This document shows positions 1-8,599 of a stretch of DNA of 64,000 nt, in pieces. The notes under the pieces were generated by a model. It did not search any database, had not been told where the DNA came from, and saw only the letters and a program-made list of their open reading frames with translations. This DNA comes from G963677485 sp942492855 (lineage in GTDB: Bacteria > Armatimonadota > HRBIN16): NCBI GenBank assembly GCA_942492855.1, contig OW818647.1, forward strand, positions 2,852,001 to 2,916,000, read 5' to 3'. Every line of letters starts with the position of its first letter. The stretch's first letter is position 1. A program made the position numbers and the translations under genes.

Positions 1-1
1 A

Positions 2-655
2 AAGACCACATGCTATGAGGCGGGCATCAATGTGCCGTTGATGTTCTGGGGATATGGCGTAAAGGCCAGACAGCAGAGCTCCCAGCTTGTGAGCTTGGTG
101 GATGTGCTGCCTACTGTACTTGATTATGTGGGGATTGATGCTCCCTCCGGATTGGCCGGCCATTCGCTCAGAGCAGTGCTAGAAGGGCGACCGAGCAGCG
201 GGCGCAGATATCTATTCAGCGAGCACACGGCTCATCAGCCACCGGAGTATTTCCCCAGAAGAGCGGTGCGTGATGACCGGTATAAACTCATACTCAACTT
301 ATGCCCAGAGCGGGGGAATCCCGTGAAAGGTGTGGACGGATGCGCGGGCTGGACGGCCAGCAGAGTCCCCAGGTTGGATGGAACACTCACCCGGAGGGCG
401 TTTGACACCTACCACCAACCTCCCGCTGTGGAGCTGTATGATCTGCAAGCCGACCGCTGGGAGTTCACCAACCTTGCCGATGAGCCGAAGCATCAGCGAA
501 CCAAGCAACGGTTGTTGGGAGCTTTGCGGCAGTGGCGTGAGCAGACCGCTGACCCGCTGCTGGATGCGGCGAAATTGGAGTGGCTTTCAAGCCAGCATGA
601 TAAACTCACCACATATGGTGATCGATGGGATGGCACGCTGGTTGCCAGCCCTTAG
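2..655 (+). CDS. Sulfatase, C-terminal part (5' end outside window)
   Basis: The reading frame is open from the first bases, so this is the C-terminal part of a larger protein; the GTG at 32 is internal. The stretch begins K-T-T-C-Y-E-A-G-I-N-V-P, the conserved late motif of type I sulfatases in which the lysine contacts the sulfate ester. It continues with the family's S-L-V-D-V-L-P-T-V-L-D segment and the C-terminal R-D-D-R-Y-K-L-I and E-L-Y-D-L motifs, followed by a closing helix. Sulfatases hydrolyse sulfate esters or sulfamates of glycans. The catalytic Cys/Ser would lie upstream of the window, so activity and substrate cannot be judged. The following glycosidase-like gene suggests a role in sulfated glycan breakdown. 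Confidence 0.82.
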   Translation, partial: KTTCYEAGINVPLMFWGYGVKARQQSSQLVSLVDVLPTVLDYVGIDAPSGLAGHSLRAVLEGRPSSGRRYLFSEHTAHQPPEYFPRRAVRDDRYKLILNLCPERGNPVKGVDGCAGWTASRVPRLDGTLTRRAFDTYHQPPAVELYDLQADRWEFTNLADEPKHQRTKQRLLGALRQWREQTADPLLDAAKLEWLSSQHDKLTTYGDRWDGTLVASP

Positions 656-714
656 GTCGTGACAGCGCATACTATGATGACACGCAATGATACTGACATA
701 GATGGAGACATGGC

Positions 715-3700
715 ATGAAGGCATCTGCTGATACCGCAACCACCCAGATAGAGACCAAGGATATGACCGTCGGACTTCGGCAGGGGGCGGTGGTGGCGAT
801 CACCAACCGGTTGACCTCGGAAAGCTACCTGTTGGCCGATGGCTCAGAGGTATACGCGCGCGTCCACAGCACCACGAACAAGCTGCCATCAAGACAGGCT
901 CCTGACGAATGCAGTGTCAGTCGTCAAGTAAACACGACCACGCTGAGATCGGTCTGGAGCGACGGCAGCAAGGCCAGTACCCTCTGCGGGGTTGATCCCA
1001 AATCTGGCGAGGTCATCGTTACCCAGCAGGCCAGCACCCCATCGGGTGGTGTATATGGGGTTTCGTGGGAGCTGGGGGATGTGCCTGACAGCATGTCGAT
1101 ACTCATACCCGGTGACAGCGGCCAGTGTCTGGGTGCAGAATCAGCCTTCGACACACGGAGCTTTGACTATCCCATGCAGTGGGAGGCACCGTATGTGGTG
1201 ATCCTGGGGTCGAAGGGTGGGGTGGTCATCCGCGCGGAGGACACGAAATACCAGTTCAAGACTCTGTATGTGGAGCACCGTCCAGGCTTTTTCCGCTTGC
1301 GATTTGAAAGCCGAAATCAAGCACCTTTTGACAAGCTGACCTCTGTGAAGTCGGTCAACTGGAAGATCACCGCCTTCCGCGGACCGTGGCAAGTCGGCGC
1401 GGCGATTTATAGCAACTGGGCAGCCAAGGCCTACAAGATGGTGCCTCTCGAGCGTAAGTCGGCCGCGTGGGCTAAAGATATCCAGTTTATCGTCACGATG
1501 GATACCAATGTGGCCCTGCTGCAGCCGCTGGCGAAGCAGGTGAACCCCCGGCAGACGATTCTGTATCTGCCGGGCTGGCGCAAAGACGGCTATGACCGCA
1601 ACTATCCTAACTACGAGGCTTCTGAAGGCTTCGAGTTGTTCGTGGAACAGGCCCACAAGCTGGGCTTTCGTGTGATGCCGCACTGCAACTACTTTGGCTG
1701 CGACCCTTTGAACCCGTTATTCGCACAGTTTGAAAAATACCAGATCCGCGATGCCTTCACCAAGGAACCCCAATGGTGGATTTGGAAAGCCGAACCAATC
1801 ATCAAATTCGCCTACATCAACCCCGCCAGCAAAGCCTGGCGAAAGCTGCTGGTGTCCCGCATGGTGGAGCTGGTCAAGCGGTATAAAGTCGACGCACTCT
1901 ACATTGACCAGACTCTGTGCATCTACAATGATGCCAACGGACTGGTCGATGGGTTGAACTGCACTCAAGGCAACATCGCGCTGATCCGCGAGCTGACCCA
2001 AGCATTGCCCAATGTACCTGTGGGAGGCGAAGGGTTGAACGAGGCAACCTGCCTGTACCAATGCTTTGCTCAACGGCATGAGCTCTCCATCGACTTCGTC
2101 GCAGGAACATGGGACACAAAAAAACTCGACCAGGCCCATCCCATCAGCTCCTCCCTGCTGCTTCCATACACCCGGATGTATGGCTATCTTGGTATGCCAA
2201 ACCCCAATATTAACCCGGGGCTGTTCACCGCCTGGCGCACCGGATATGAGCGGTACGGCATCATTCCAACGCTGCCATGGCCCAGCATTGACCAACTGGA
2301 GAAGCCAAGTGGCCTGGTGGCGCAGGTATTTGATGAGGCCAGGTTCTACCAAAAATACAAACCGAAGCCGGACTTCAGCCCCACCTGGGGAAAGAGTGAC
2401 CGCTTTGTATACAAGCTGTCAGATGGCCGACGGGCAGCCTATCGGCAGGATACCGGCAGCAGCTTTCAGGTTGATACGCCAGGCGGAAGCCAAACGCTCT
2501 GGCGGCGCATCACTGGTGTGTCTGAACTACCCACCACCGGCTCCATCCCCAGTTGGTATGCTTATAACGAGAAGAAGATCATCGGGCTCGATCCGGTCCA
2601 AACATACTATTGGAGCCCGAATCCGCGCGACTTGAAGGCACTTCATATCGCTTCGCTGCCTAGCCAGGAGCTGACTTTGGCAGGGATCGGAGCTCACGAG
2701 CAGTTTGCCCGGTTCCAGGTGAAGTACGCGAAAGAGACGATCAGGCTAATGGACTGCGCGAGGCAGGCCCAGTCCGGGGTGAAGCTGTATAACGGGCTGG
2801 TAAAACGCTACCCTGGCGTTGGTTTTACCGATGAATGCGGCGGGGCGATGATTCAATCAGGCTCCGCGCTCTACATGCATCCGCCGTGGAAGCCATCCAA
2901 AGGCGGGCCCCAAACTACGAAGGCTGGGGTAGGTTATGGAGATACCTTCGTGACTTACAGTCTTGAGCTGCCAGCCGCGAAGAGCATACTGTTTGAGGCG
3001 ATGGTCAACCTAAGGCCAGGCCAGGAACCAGGCTCCGATGGGGTGCTGTTCCGCATCGAGGCAGTTGCGGGTGGGAAACGGCTCTCCGCTGAGACGTTCG
3101 ATGACACCACGGTGCCGAGACCGCTGCGCCTCGACATGTCTTTTCTCAGTGGCCAAAAGGTAGAGCTGACGATCACGCTCAACCCAGGACCGGCTGGCAT
3201 CTTCACCTGTGACGGCGCCATGGTTAACGATCCGGTGATCAAAATTGCTGCTGAGATGGCAGGCGCGGTTGAGGTGGTCTGTCCGCAGACCGTCAAGCAT
3301 CTTCTCAGCGCCTCGGGACAGTCGAAACTCACCAAGATATCGGCTGACCGGTACCGGGTCGAGAGCTCTTTCCCCAACACCATCACGATGGTGTATTCCG
3401 ATCCGTTGGCAATCACAGGCAATACAAACCTGCTGACCACGCCATATATAGCCAGCCAGCGTTCGAGCACAGGGATGGAGAGCCCAACAGGAGGCTGGTC
3501 GTCCGTGGGCGTAGGTGAGGTGAGCTGCTTGAATGTGCCTAAGAAGTCGTTAGCGGCGCACCCGCCGGCCGATGGCAAGACAATAGTCGACTACTGGTTG
3601 AATGTGCCTGCGGGGAAAACGGTGGTGACTGGGTATGTCGGCCTGCGTGATGGCTCCAAGTCGAAGGGAGTGGCGTTTGAGGTGTGGGTGAATGGTCAGC

Positions 3701-3873
3701 CTGTGGCACGTAAAGTGGCGATGCCTGAGGATGGCTGGCTGCCGTTTGAAGCTGATTTATCGAGTGTTTCAGGTGGCCCAATGATGGTGAGTCTGGTGAC
3801 CGACCCCAACGGGTTCGCGGACTACGATTGGGCAGTGTGGGGTGACATACGGCTGCAGACAGTTTGGAAATAA
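715..3873 (+). CDS. DUF6259-like glycosidase-type protein, no visible signal peptide
   Basis: A 1052-residue protein. The N-terminal ~220 residues look like a beta-sandwich (galactose-mutarotase-like) domain. Residues ~240-560 resemble a TIM barrel, with strand motifs ILYLPGW near 282, an F-R-V-M-P-H-C-N motif, and VDALYIDQTLC near 390, where the Asp could be catalytic. Residues ~780-1050 look like carbohydrate-binding beta-sandwiches. The overall plan matches DUF6259-type proteins, which are related to glycoside hydrolases, and it is analogous to the gene at 12323. The N-terminus (MKASADTATTQ) has no hydrophobic signal segment, so either the protein is cytoplasmic or the true start was lost. 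It lies 59 bp after the sulfatase. The substrate is unknown. Confidence 0.7.
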   Translation: MKASADTATTQIETKDMTVGLRQGAVVAITNRLTSESYLLADGSEVYARVHSTTNKLPSRQAPDECSVSRQVNTTTLRSVWSDGSKASTLCGVDPKSGEVIVTQQASTPSGGVYGVSWELGDVPDSMSILIPGDSGQCLGAESAFDTRSFDYPMQWEAPYVVILGSKGGVVIRAEDTKYQFKTLYVEHRPGFFRLRFESRNQAPFDKLTSVKSVNWKITAFRGPWQVGAAIYSNWAAKAYKMVPLERKSAAWAKDIQFIVTMDTNVALLQPLAKQVNPRQTILYLPGWRKDGYDRNYPNYEASEGFELFVEQAHKLGFRVMPHCNYFGCDPLNPLFAQFEKYQIRDAFTKEPQWWIWKAEPIIKFAYINPASKAWRKLLVSRMVELVKRYKVDALYIDQTLCIYNDANGLVDGLNCTQGNIALIRELTQALPNVPVGGEGLNEATCLYQCFAQRHELSIDFVAGTWDTKKLDQAHPISSSLLLPYTRMYGYLGMPNPNINPGLFTAWRTGYERYGIIPTLPWPSIDQLEKPSGLVAQVFDEARFYQKYKPKPDFSPTWGKSDRFVYKLSDGRRAAYRQDTGSSFQVDTPGGSQTLWRRITGVSELPTTGSIPSWYAYNEKKIIGLDPVQTYYWSPNPRDLKALHIASLPSQELTLAGIGAHEQFARFQVKYAKETIRLMDCARQAQSGVKLYNGLVKRYPGVGFTDECGGAMIQSGSALYMHPPWKPSKGGPQTTKAGVGYGDTFVTYSLELPAAKSILFEAMVNLRPGQEPGSDGVLFRIEAVAGGKRLSAETFDDTTVPRPLRLDMSFLSGQKVELTITLNPGPAGIFTCDGAMVNDPVIKIAAEMAGAVEVVCPQTVKHLLSASGQSKLTKISADRYRVESSFPNTITMVYSDPLAITGNTNLLTTPYIASQRSSTGMESPTGGWSSVGVGEVSCLNVPKKSLAAHPPADGKTIVDYWLNVPAGKTVVTGYVGLRDGSKSKGVAFEVWVNGQPVARKVAMPEDGWLPFEADLSSVSGGPMMVSLVTDPNGFADYDWAVWGDIRLQTVWK

Positions 3874-3893
3874 AGCACCGATGACGGATGTTG

Positions 3894-4037
3894 TCTGAAC
3901 CACGGATTACGCGGATTAACAGGATTACACGGATGCTGCGCCATCGTGAGGTGCTTTCCTGGGAACGCCAATCTCCCGATTGGCCTCTCCTCTCCATCTG
4001 AACCCATCCGTGTAATCCGCGTAATCCGTGGTTCAGA
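3894..4037. repeat. Inverted pair of ATCCGTG/CGGATTA repeats enclosing a GCCAATC repeat
   Basis: The copy at 3894-3935 (CTGAACCACGGATTACGCGG...) is mirrored as a near-perfect reverse complement at 4005-4037 (ending ATCCGTGGTTCAGAC). Between them is a second small palindromic repeat, CGCCAATCTCCCGATTGGC, at about 3966-3984, which recurs near 31557 and 57600. Further copies of the outer repeat lie at 38116-38157 and, decayed, at 62488-62516. The long open frame of the next gene runs through this repeat, which argues for starting that gene downstream of it. Confidence 0.75.
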
Positions 4038-4110
4038 CAGATCCGGTTTCAACGGATTTATATACTCATATTTACAAAGGAATAACGCACATAGAAGGTA
4101 TGCAGGGTCC

Positions 4111-6051
4111 ATGATTCATCCAGATCCAAAACATAGCGGAGCATCCTGGCGGTCGATCGTCATCGGTCTGCTGCTGCTGCCCGTCAACGCGCTGTGGATG
4201 GCGTTGATGGAAGTGAAGACGAACTCGCTGGACACCACGGCGGTGAGTCTCTTCTTTCATGTCATCTTCATGCTGTTGCTGATTACTGCGATCAACGCGC
4301 TGGTGCGCCGTATGAAACCCGGTTGGGGGTTGTGCCAGGGAGAGCTGCTGACCATCTACTCGATGGTCAGCGTGGGCAGTGCGATGGGCGGACGAGATAT
4401 GCTGACCAATCTGCTGCCGAACCTGACCCATCCGTTCTGGTATGACACCACGGCCAACGGGTATGCGCGGCTCATGCAGCACATCCCCGACTGGATGGCT
4501 GTGCGTGACAAAGACATCCTGCACGGCTATTTCTATGGTGACACGGTGCTGAGCCGCAAGCTTTTACTCGCCTGGCTGCCAGTCATGCTGTTCTGGGTGG
4601 GCATGCTAACCGTGTTGAGTTACATGATGCTCTGCTTGAATGCCGTGGTGCGAAAACACTGGGTAGAAGAAGAGAAGCTGAGCTTCCCGCTGATGAACAT
4701 CCCGCTGGCCATCACAGCAAGCCCATCGCCGTTTCGTAGTAAGGTGTTTTTACTGGGGTTCATCATACCCGTGTTAATCCAATCGCTAAACTACCTGGCT
4801 TACTGGTTCCCCAGTCTGCCGACCCTCCATTTGAAGCTGCAGAATATCGGGCCGTATTTCAACACGCCGCCCTGGAATGGGTTGGGCTGGTTCCCCATTG
4901 CGTTCTTTCCGTTTGCCATCGGCATCGCCTACTTTCTGCCGGTCGATTTGCTGTTTGGCTGCTGGTTCTTCTATCTGCTGCGGAAACTGATCGATGTGGG
5001 CTGCGTGGCCTGGGGGCTGCATGACCCGGGTGCCTCGGCGGCTACTCTAGCCCTGCCGTATGTGAAGGAGCAGGGGACAGGTGCCTGGCTGGGACTGGTG
5101 CTGACGATGCTGTGGATGTCACGAACCACCTGGCTTGCGGTGCTCAAGCAGGCGATGCACCCAAAGGCGGGCGGTGATGACCCTCAGGCTGGCATGAGTT
5201 ATCGAGCGGCCCTGCTGGGTATGTTGGCGGGCAGTGTGGTGTTGACGCTGATGTTTGTGAAGGCCGGGATGAGCTGGTGGCTACCTCCGCTCTACTTTGC
5301 GTTCTATTTCATTCTGAGCATCGGGGTCACCAGGGTGCGGGCAGAACTCGGTCCGCCGGCGCATGAGTTGAACTGGGTCAACCCGGAAAACTTCCTGGTC
5401 ACAATCTTCGGCACGACAGCTTTGGGCACACAGAACCTCACGCTGTTGTCGATGCTGTTCTGGTTCAACCGCGGCTATCGATGCCACCAGATGCCCCATA
5501 TGCTGGAGGCCTCCTACATGGGCGGGAAGCAGAACTGGAACATGCGTAGGCTGGGGGTGGCGATGATGCTGGCGGTTGTGGTGGGCAGCCTCTGCTGCAT
5601 AGTAGCCTTTCTATGGGTTTTCTACAGTAACGGTGAAGCCACCCCGCGTATCCAGTGCTATTCGTATGGTATTGGTCTGGAGGCCTACTCGCGGTTTTCA
5701 GACTGGAACGCCAACCCGCGAGGGCCCAGCGGGATACGCATTGTGTTCATTGGTATCGGCGCGGCGATCACGCTGCTGCTGGGTATGGCGCGGGGGATGC
5801 TCGCCTGGTGGCCGTTCCCACCGCTGGCGTATGCGCTGGCGAACAGTTATGCGCTGGAGTATTTCTGGACCACCATGCTGATCGGCTGGGTGATCAAGCT
5901 GGTGACGTTGAAGGTGGGCGGAAACAAGCTCTACAAGCAGTTCCAGCCGTTCTTCCTGGGGCTGATCATTGGGGATTATGTGGTCGCCAGTGCCTGGGGC
6001 CTTCTTGGCGCCATCACCGGCCTGCCCACTTATCGGACTTTCATATTTTGA
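4111..6051 (+). CDS. DUF6785/DUF6784-type polytopic membrane protein (probable transporter)
   Basis: A 646-residue protein with about 12-14 hydrophobic segments. The first spans about residues 10-30 after a short polar N-terminus, and the next is LFFHVIFMLLLITAINALV. The segment GQGELL..YSMVSVGSAMGGRDML, read here as CQGELLTIYSMVSVGSAMGG, and the later G-W-F-P and NWVNPENFLVTIFGTTALG motifs match DUF6785 proteins with a C-terminal DUF6784 domain, which are distantly like oligopeptide transporters. ATG 4111 is preferred over the frame's first start at 3946, because the latter would translate an intergenic repeat as hydrophilic sequence. Uptake of glycan fragments would fit the neighbours but is inference. 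Confidence 0.72.
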   Translation: MIHPDPKHSGASWRSIVIGLLLLPVNALWMALMEVKTNSLDTTAVSLFFHVIFMLLLITAINALVRRMKPGWGLCQGELLTIYSMVSVGSAMGGRDMLTNLLPNLTHPFWYDTTANGYARLMQHIPDWMAVRDKDILHGYFYGDTVLSRKLLLAWLPVMLFWVGMLTVLSYMMLCLNAVVRKHWVEEEKLSFPLMNIPLAITASPSPFRSKVFLLGFIIPVLIQSLNYLAYWFPSLPTLHLKLQNIGPYFNTPPWNGLGWFPIAFFPFAIGIAYFLPVDLLFGCWFFYLLRKLIDVGCVAWGLHDPGASAATLALPYVKEQGTGAWLGLVLTMLWMSRTTWLAVLKQAMHPKAGGDDPQAGMSYRAALLGMLAGSVVLTLMFVKAGMSWWLPPLYFAFYFILSIGVTRVRAELGPPAHELNWVNPENFLVTIFGTTALGTQNLTLLSMLFWFNRGYRCHQMPHMLEASYMGGKQNWNMRRLGVAMMLAVVVGSLCCIVAFLWVFYSNGEATPRIQCYSYGIGLEAYSRFSDWNANPRGPSGIRIVFIGIGAAITLLLGMARGMLAWWPFPPLAYALANSYALEYFWTTMLIGWVIKLVTLKVGGNKLYKQFQPFFLGLIIGDYVVASAWGLLGAITGLPTYRTFIF

Positions 6052-6123
6052 CTTAGTGTAACGACTCAACCGTAAACGATGATCGTGCATCAAATCACGA
6101 TCTATAAGGTTGCTGTAGCTTCC

Positions 6124-6352
6124 GGCACCCACGAAGTGGGTAAGATTCTTATAGCCACGGGTAAGCGCCAGAGCAACCCGTGGTATGCAACCGTGAACCG
6201 TCTACCCTGAAGTGGGTCTTCTTCGGTGATTCGATAAAACGGCTACCGCAAATCGGTTCGACCCACTTCGGGGTAGGAAAGATGCGCCGTTTTCCAGGGG
6301 TATCGCTTCGCTCACCCCTGGCTATAAGAATCTTACCCACTTCGTGGGTGCC
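6124..6352. repeat. 230-bp nested inverted-repeat element, copy 1
   Basis: Perfect 34-bp outer arms lie at 6124-6157 (GGCACCCACGAAGTGGG...) and 6319-6352. Inside are further dyads: CTACCC..AAGTGGGT paired with ACCCACTT..GGGTAG, plus the small hairpins CACGGG..CCCGTG and CCAGGGG..CCCCTGG. A diverged second copy is at 15292-15520. No ORF of coding character is inside. This fills most of the 420-bp gap before the NagA-like gene, so it could be a non-autonomous mobile palindrome or a structured RNA; the sequence does not decide. Confidence 0.8.
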
Positions 6353-6472
6353 CGCAGGGATGCATGAGGGCGTTGCGCATATGCTGAACAGACACTTGGC
6401 ATTATCATCTGACGGCTGAGTAGTCACAACTTGGGATATGTAGGTGTAAGAACCCATATATAGGAGCTAACA

Positions 6473-7636
6473 GTGTTTGATCTAGTCATCACAAACGGCA
6501 CTTTGGTCATGCCTGATCGCGAACCCCTCGCAGGCGGTGTGGCTGTTCAGAACGAGTTGATCCACGCTCTGGGTGATGTTCAAGACCAGGGCAAGGTGAC
6601 GATTGACGCCTCGGGCTGTTACGTGCTGCCAGGCATCATCGACATCCATACCCACGGCATCGGCTATGAATCGTCCGCCTCGGAGAGCCTGCATGAGTAT
6701 GCCAAACTGGAGGCGTCGCATGGCTGCACTACGTTCTACCCCACGCTGTTCGGTCCGCCTGAGGAGAGCGCGGAGCATATGCGCCGGCACAGGCGCAATA
6801 CGGACGAACTGACCGAGCTCCCGCAGGTGGGTGGGTTTCGGCTGGAGTCACCCTATCTGGGATTCACCGGCGCCGGCATCTCGCGCGACCTTACCCCCAT
6901 CAGCAAGCGTGTCACAAATGAACTTCTCGACGCGGGTGGGGGACACATCAAGATATGGGATGTCTCGCCCGAACTGGAAGGTGCCGCCGACTTGATTTCG
7001 GAACTCGCCTCAAAGGGCATAGTATGCAGCCTGGCACATATGCGTGCCACCATCGACCAGGCGAGGGCGGCAATCGATGCGGGAGCGAAACTGGTGACGC
7101 ATCTGTTCTGCACCTTCGAGCTGCCAGAAATGACCGATCCGGGTGTCTACCCCGCCGGGCTGACCGATCTGTTTCTGGTGGACGACAGGGTGGCGTGTGA
7201 GATCATCGCCGATGGAGCACATGTGAACCCGCTGCTGATCGAGAAGACTCTGCGGTGCAAGCCAGATGATATGACTGTGTTCGTGACCGACAGCAACTTC
7301 GGAGCGGGTCTGCCATCTGGCAGGTATGAGCTGCCCGGAGGCTGGGGGTTAGCAGCTATTGATGGTCCCAACAACGGCGTCCGGCTGGTGGAGCGGGAGA
7401 TGGGGCTCGCCGGCAGTGCGTTGACCCCGATCGATTCGCTTCGGAACTGCATTCGGATGCTGGGTAAAGATTTGCGCACAGCGTCGCGCCTGTGTTCAGC
7501 CAATCCGGCCAAAATGCTGGGCCTCAACAAAGGCCGTCTTGCCGTGGGCATGGATGCGGATTTGATCGTGCTGAACGAGCAGTTGGAGCTGGTTTACACC
7601 ATCGTGCAGGGGAAAGTGGCTTTCTCAAGGAGTTAG
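6473..7636 (+). CDS. nagA: N-acetylglucosamine-6-phosphate deacetylase-like amidohydrolase
   Basis: A 387-residue amidohydrolase-superfamily protein starting at GTG 6473, with AGGAG at 6462-6466. The NagA landmarks are present: DIHTHG with H59/H61, the metal-binding glutamate E125 in R-L-E-S-P-Y (normally E-G-P), H189 in SLAH, H210 in VTHLF, H250 in DGAH, and the catalytic aspartate D273 in VTDSN. The enzyme removes acetate from GlcNAc-6-P, feeding aminosugars into glycolysis. Replacement of the usual HLFNAM by HLFCTFE, and the absence of nagB nearby, leave open a related N-acyl-sugar phosphate substrate. The following palindrome probably terminates transcription. Confidence 0.78.
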   Translation: MFDLVITNGTLVMPDREPLAGGVAVQNELIHALGDVQDQGKVTIDASGCYVLPGIIDIHTHGIGYESSASESLHEYAKLEASHGCTTFYPTLFGPPEESAEHMRRHRRNTDELTELPQVGGFRLESPYLGFTGAGISRDLTPISKRVTNELLDAGGGHIKIWDVSPELEGAADLISELASKGIVCSLAHMRATIDQARAAIDAGAKLVTHLFCTFELPEMTDPGVYPAGLTDLFLVDDRVACEIIADGAHVNPLLIEKTLRCKPDDMTVFVTDSNFGAGLPSGRYELPGGWGLAAIDGPNNGVRLVEREMGLAGSALTPIDSLRNCIRMLGKDLRTASRLCSANPAKMLGLNKGRLAVGMDADLIVLNEQLELVYTIVQGKVAFSRS

Positions 7637-7643
7637 CACTATC

Positions 7644-7721
7644 GTAGGGGCGTCCCTTGTGGGCGCCCTTATTATTGTTCATTGGGTTGTTTTTTAGGGC
7701 GCCCACAAGGGACGCCCCTAC
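7644..7721. repeat. 25-bp inverted repeat (GTAGGGGCG family), probable terminator
   Basis: Perfect 25-bp arms at 7644-7668 and 7697-7721 flank a T-rich 28-bp loop that includes TTGTTTTTTAG. The arms belong to the GTAGGGGCG hairpin family seen elsewhere in the window (31381, 31530, 54415, 57511, 62628, 63381). It lies 8 bp after the NagA-like stop and 50 bp before the GntR promoter, so it could separate the two transcription units. Confidence 0.75.
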
Positions 7722-7772
7722 TACCAGTCCTACCCGTCTTATGGCATCACCCGCGAAATCCCGTAAAGGCCC

Positions 7773-7824
7773 TTGACACCACTTTAATGTATATGTATAC
7801 TCATTATAATGAGTATACATATAC
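7773..7824 (+). promoter_or_regulatory. Sigma-70 promoter overlapped by a 36-bp perfect operator palindrome
   Basis: TTGACA at 7773-7778 and TATACT at 7796-7801 are separated by exactly 17 bp. A perfect palindrome with 17-bp arms, GTATATGTATACTCATT and its complement around a central AT, covers 7789-7824, swallowing the -10 box and the start-site region. The GntR gene begins 16 bp later. A GntR-family regulator binding here would block RNA polymerase, so autorepression of this operon is the simple reading. The binding itself is inferred. Confidence 0.85.
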
Positions 7825-7839
7825 AGCAAGGAAAACAAA

Positions 7840-8598
7840 ATGAGCGTAGGGTCCAGTTCCCCGTTATATAACGAAATATACGAATCCTTGAAGGGCAAGA
7901 TACTCTCAGGGCAATACACCCCTGGGGACTCACTGCCCTCTGAGCCCAAGCTCAAGCTGGAGTATGGGGTCAGCACGATCACCATCCGCAGGGCGATTCG
8001 CGAACTGTGTTTGGATGGTCTGGTGGAGTCTCGGCAGGGGGTTGGCAACTTCGTGCGGGATGCCAGCACGGGCTCGGTCGTGGTCGGGATGTCCAGCTTT
8101 ACCTCTGATGTGGTTGGTGGACGGCTGCGCCTCGTCAGATCACTATTGACCGATGAGATGACCGTCGCACCTGCGGACATTGCCAATCAGTTGAACGTGC
8201 CTGTCGGATCGATGCTGCGTCGTCTGGTGCGACTGGACTATGAGGGCAATACACCGCTCTCTCTCGACGAGGTATATATCCCACCAGATATCGGCTCTTG
8301 TATCAACCACGAAATCGCCGGATCGCCGGTGTTTATGCATCTGTGGCAGAAGGCCTCGGGCCTGGAGCTGGTAAGCACACAATACCAAATCTGGACTGAA
8401 ACCGCTTCGGAGATGGACATCCAACACCTGAAGATACCGCCAGAGTGCCCAGTGCTGATCACCACGGAGCTGGTATTTGATATCAACAATAGAGCGTGTG
8501 CCTGGATCATCAGCCGGTATCGCGGGGACAGGGGCCGCCTGTCGGGCACGGTGATGTTAGTTCAAAATCGATCAGATATGAAAGTGATTGGTGAATAG
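7840..8598 (+). CDS. GntR-family transcriptional regulator (HutC/FarR type)
   Basis: A 252-residue regulator. Residues ~8-75 form the GntR winged helix, with I-L-S-G-Q-Y-x-P-G-D-x-L-P-S-E, a typical S-T-I-T-I-R-R-A-I-R-E-L recognition helix and the R-Q-G-V-G-N-F-V wing. Residues ~90-245 fit a UTRA effector-binding domain, which in this subfamily usually senses sugar phosphates or related small acids. AAGGA at 7828-7832 precedes ATG 7840. It heads a tight operon with the ceramidase-like, DegT and dehydrogenase genes, and it probably controls them through the palindrome at 7789-7824. Confidence 0.88.
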   Translation: MSVGSSSPLYNEIYESLKGKILSGQYTPGDSLPSEPKLKLEYGVSTITIRRAIRELCLDGLVESRQGVGNFVRDASTGSVVVGMSSFTSDVVGGRLRLVRSLLTDEMTVAPADIANQLNVPVGSMLRRLVRLDYEGNTPLSLDEVYIPPDIGSCINHEIAGSPVFMHLWQKASGLELVSTQYQIWTETASEMDIQHLKIPPECPVLITTELVFDINNRACAWIISRYRGDRGRLSGTVMLVQNRSDMKVIGE

Positions 8599-8599
8599 G

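Noticed and set aside
3946..4110. N-terminal extension of the DUF6785 transporter
   Set aside because: The extension translates the ATCCGTG and GCCAATC repeats; ATG 4111 gives the normal short N-terminus before the first membrane helix.
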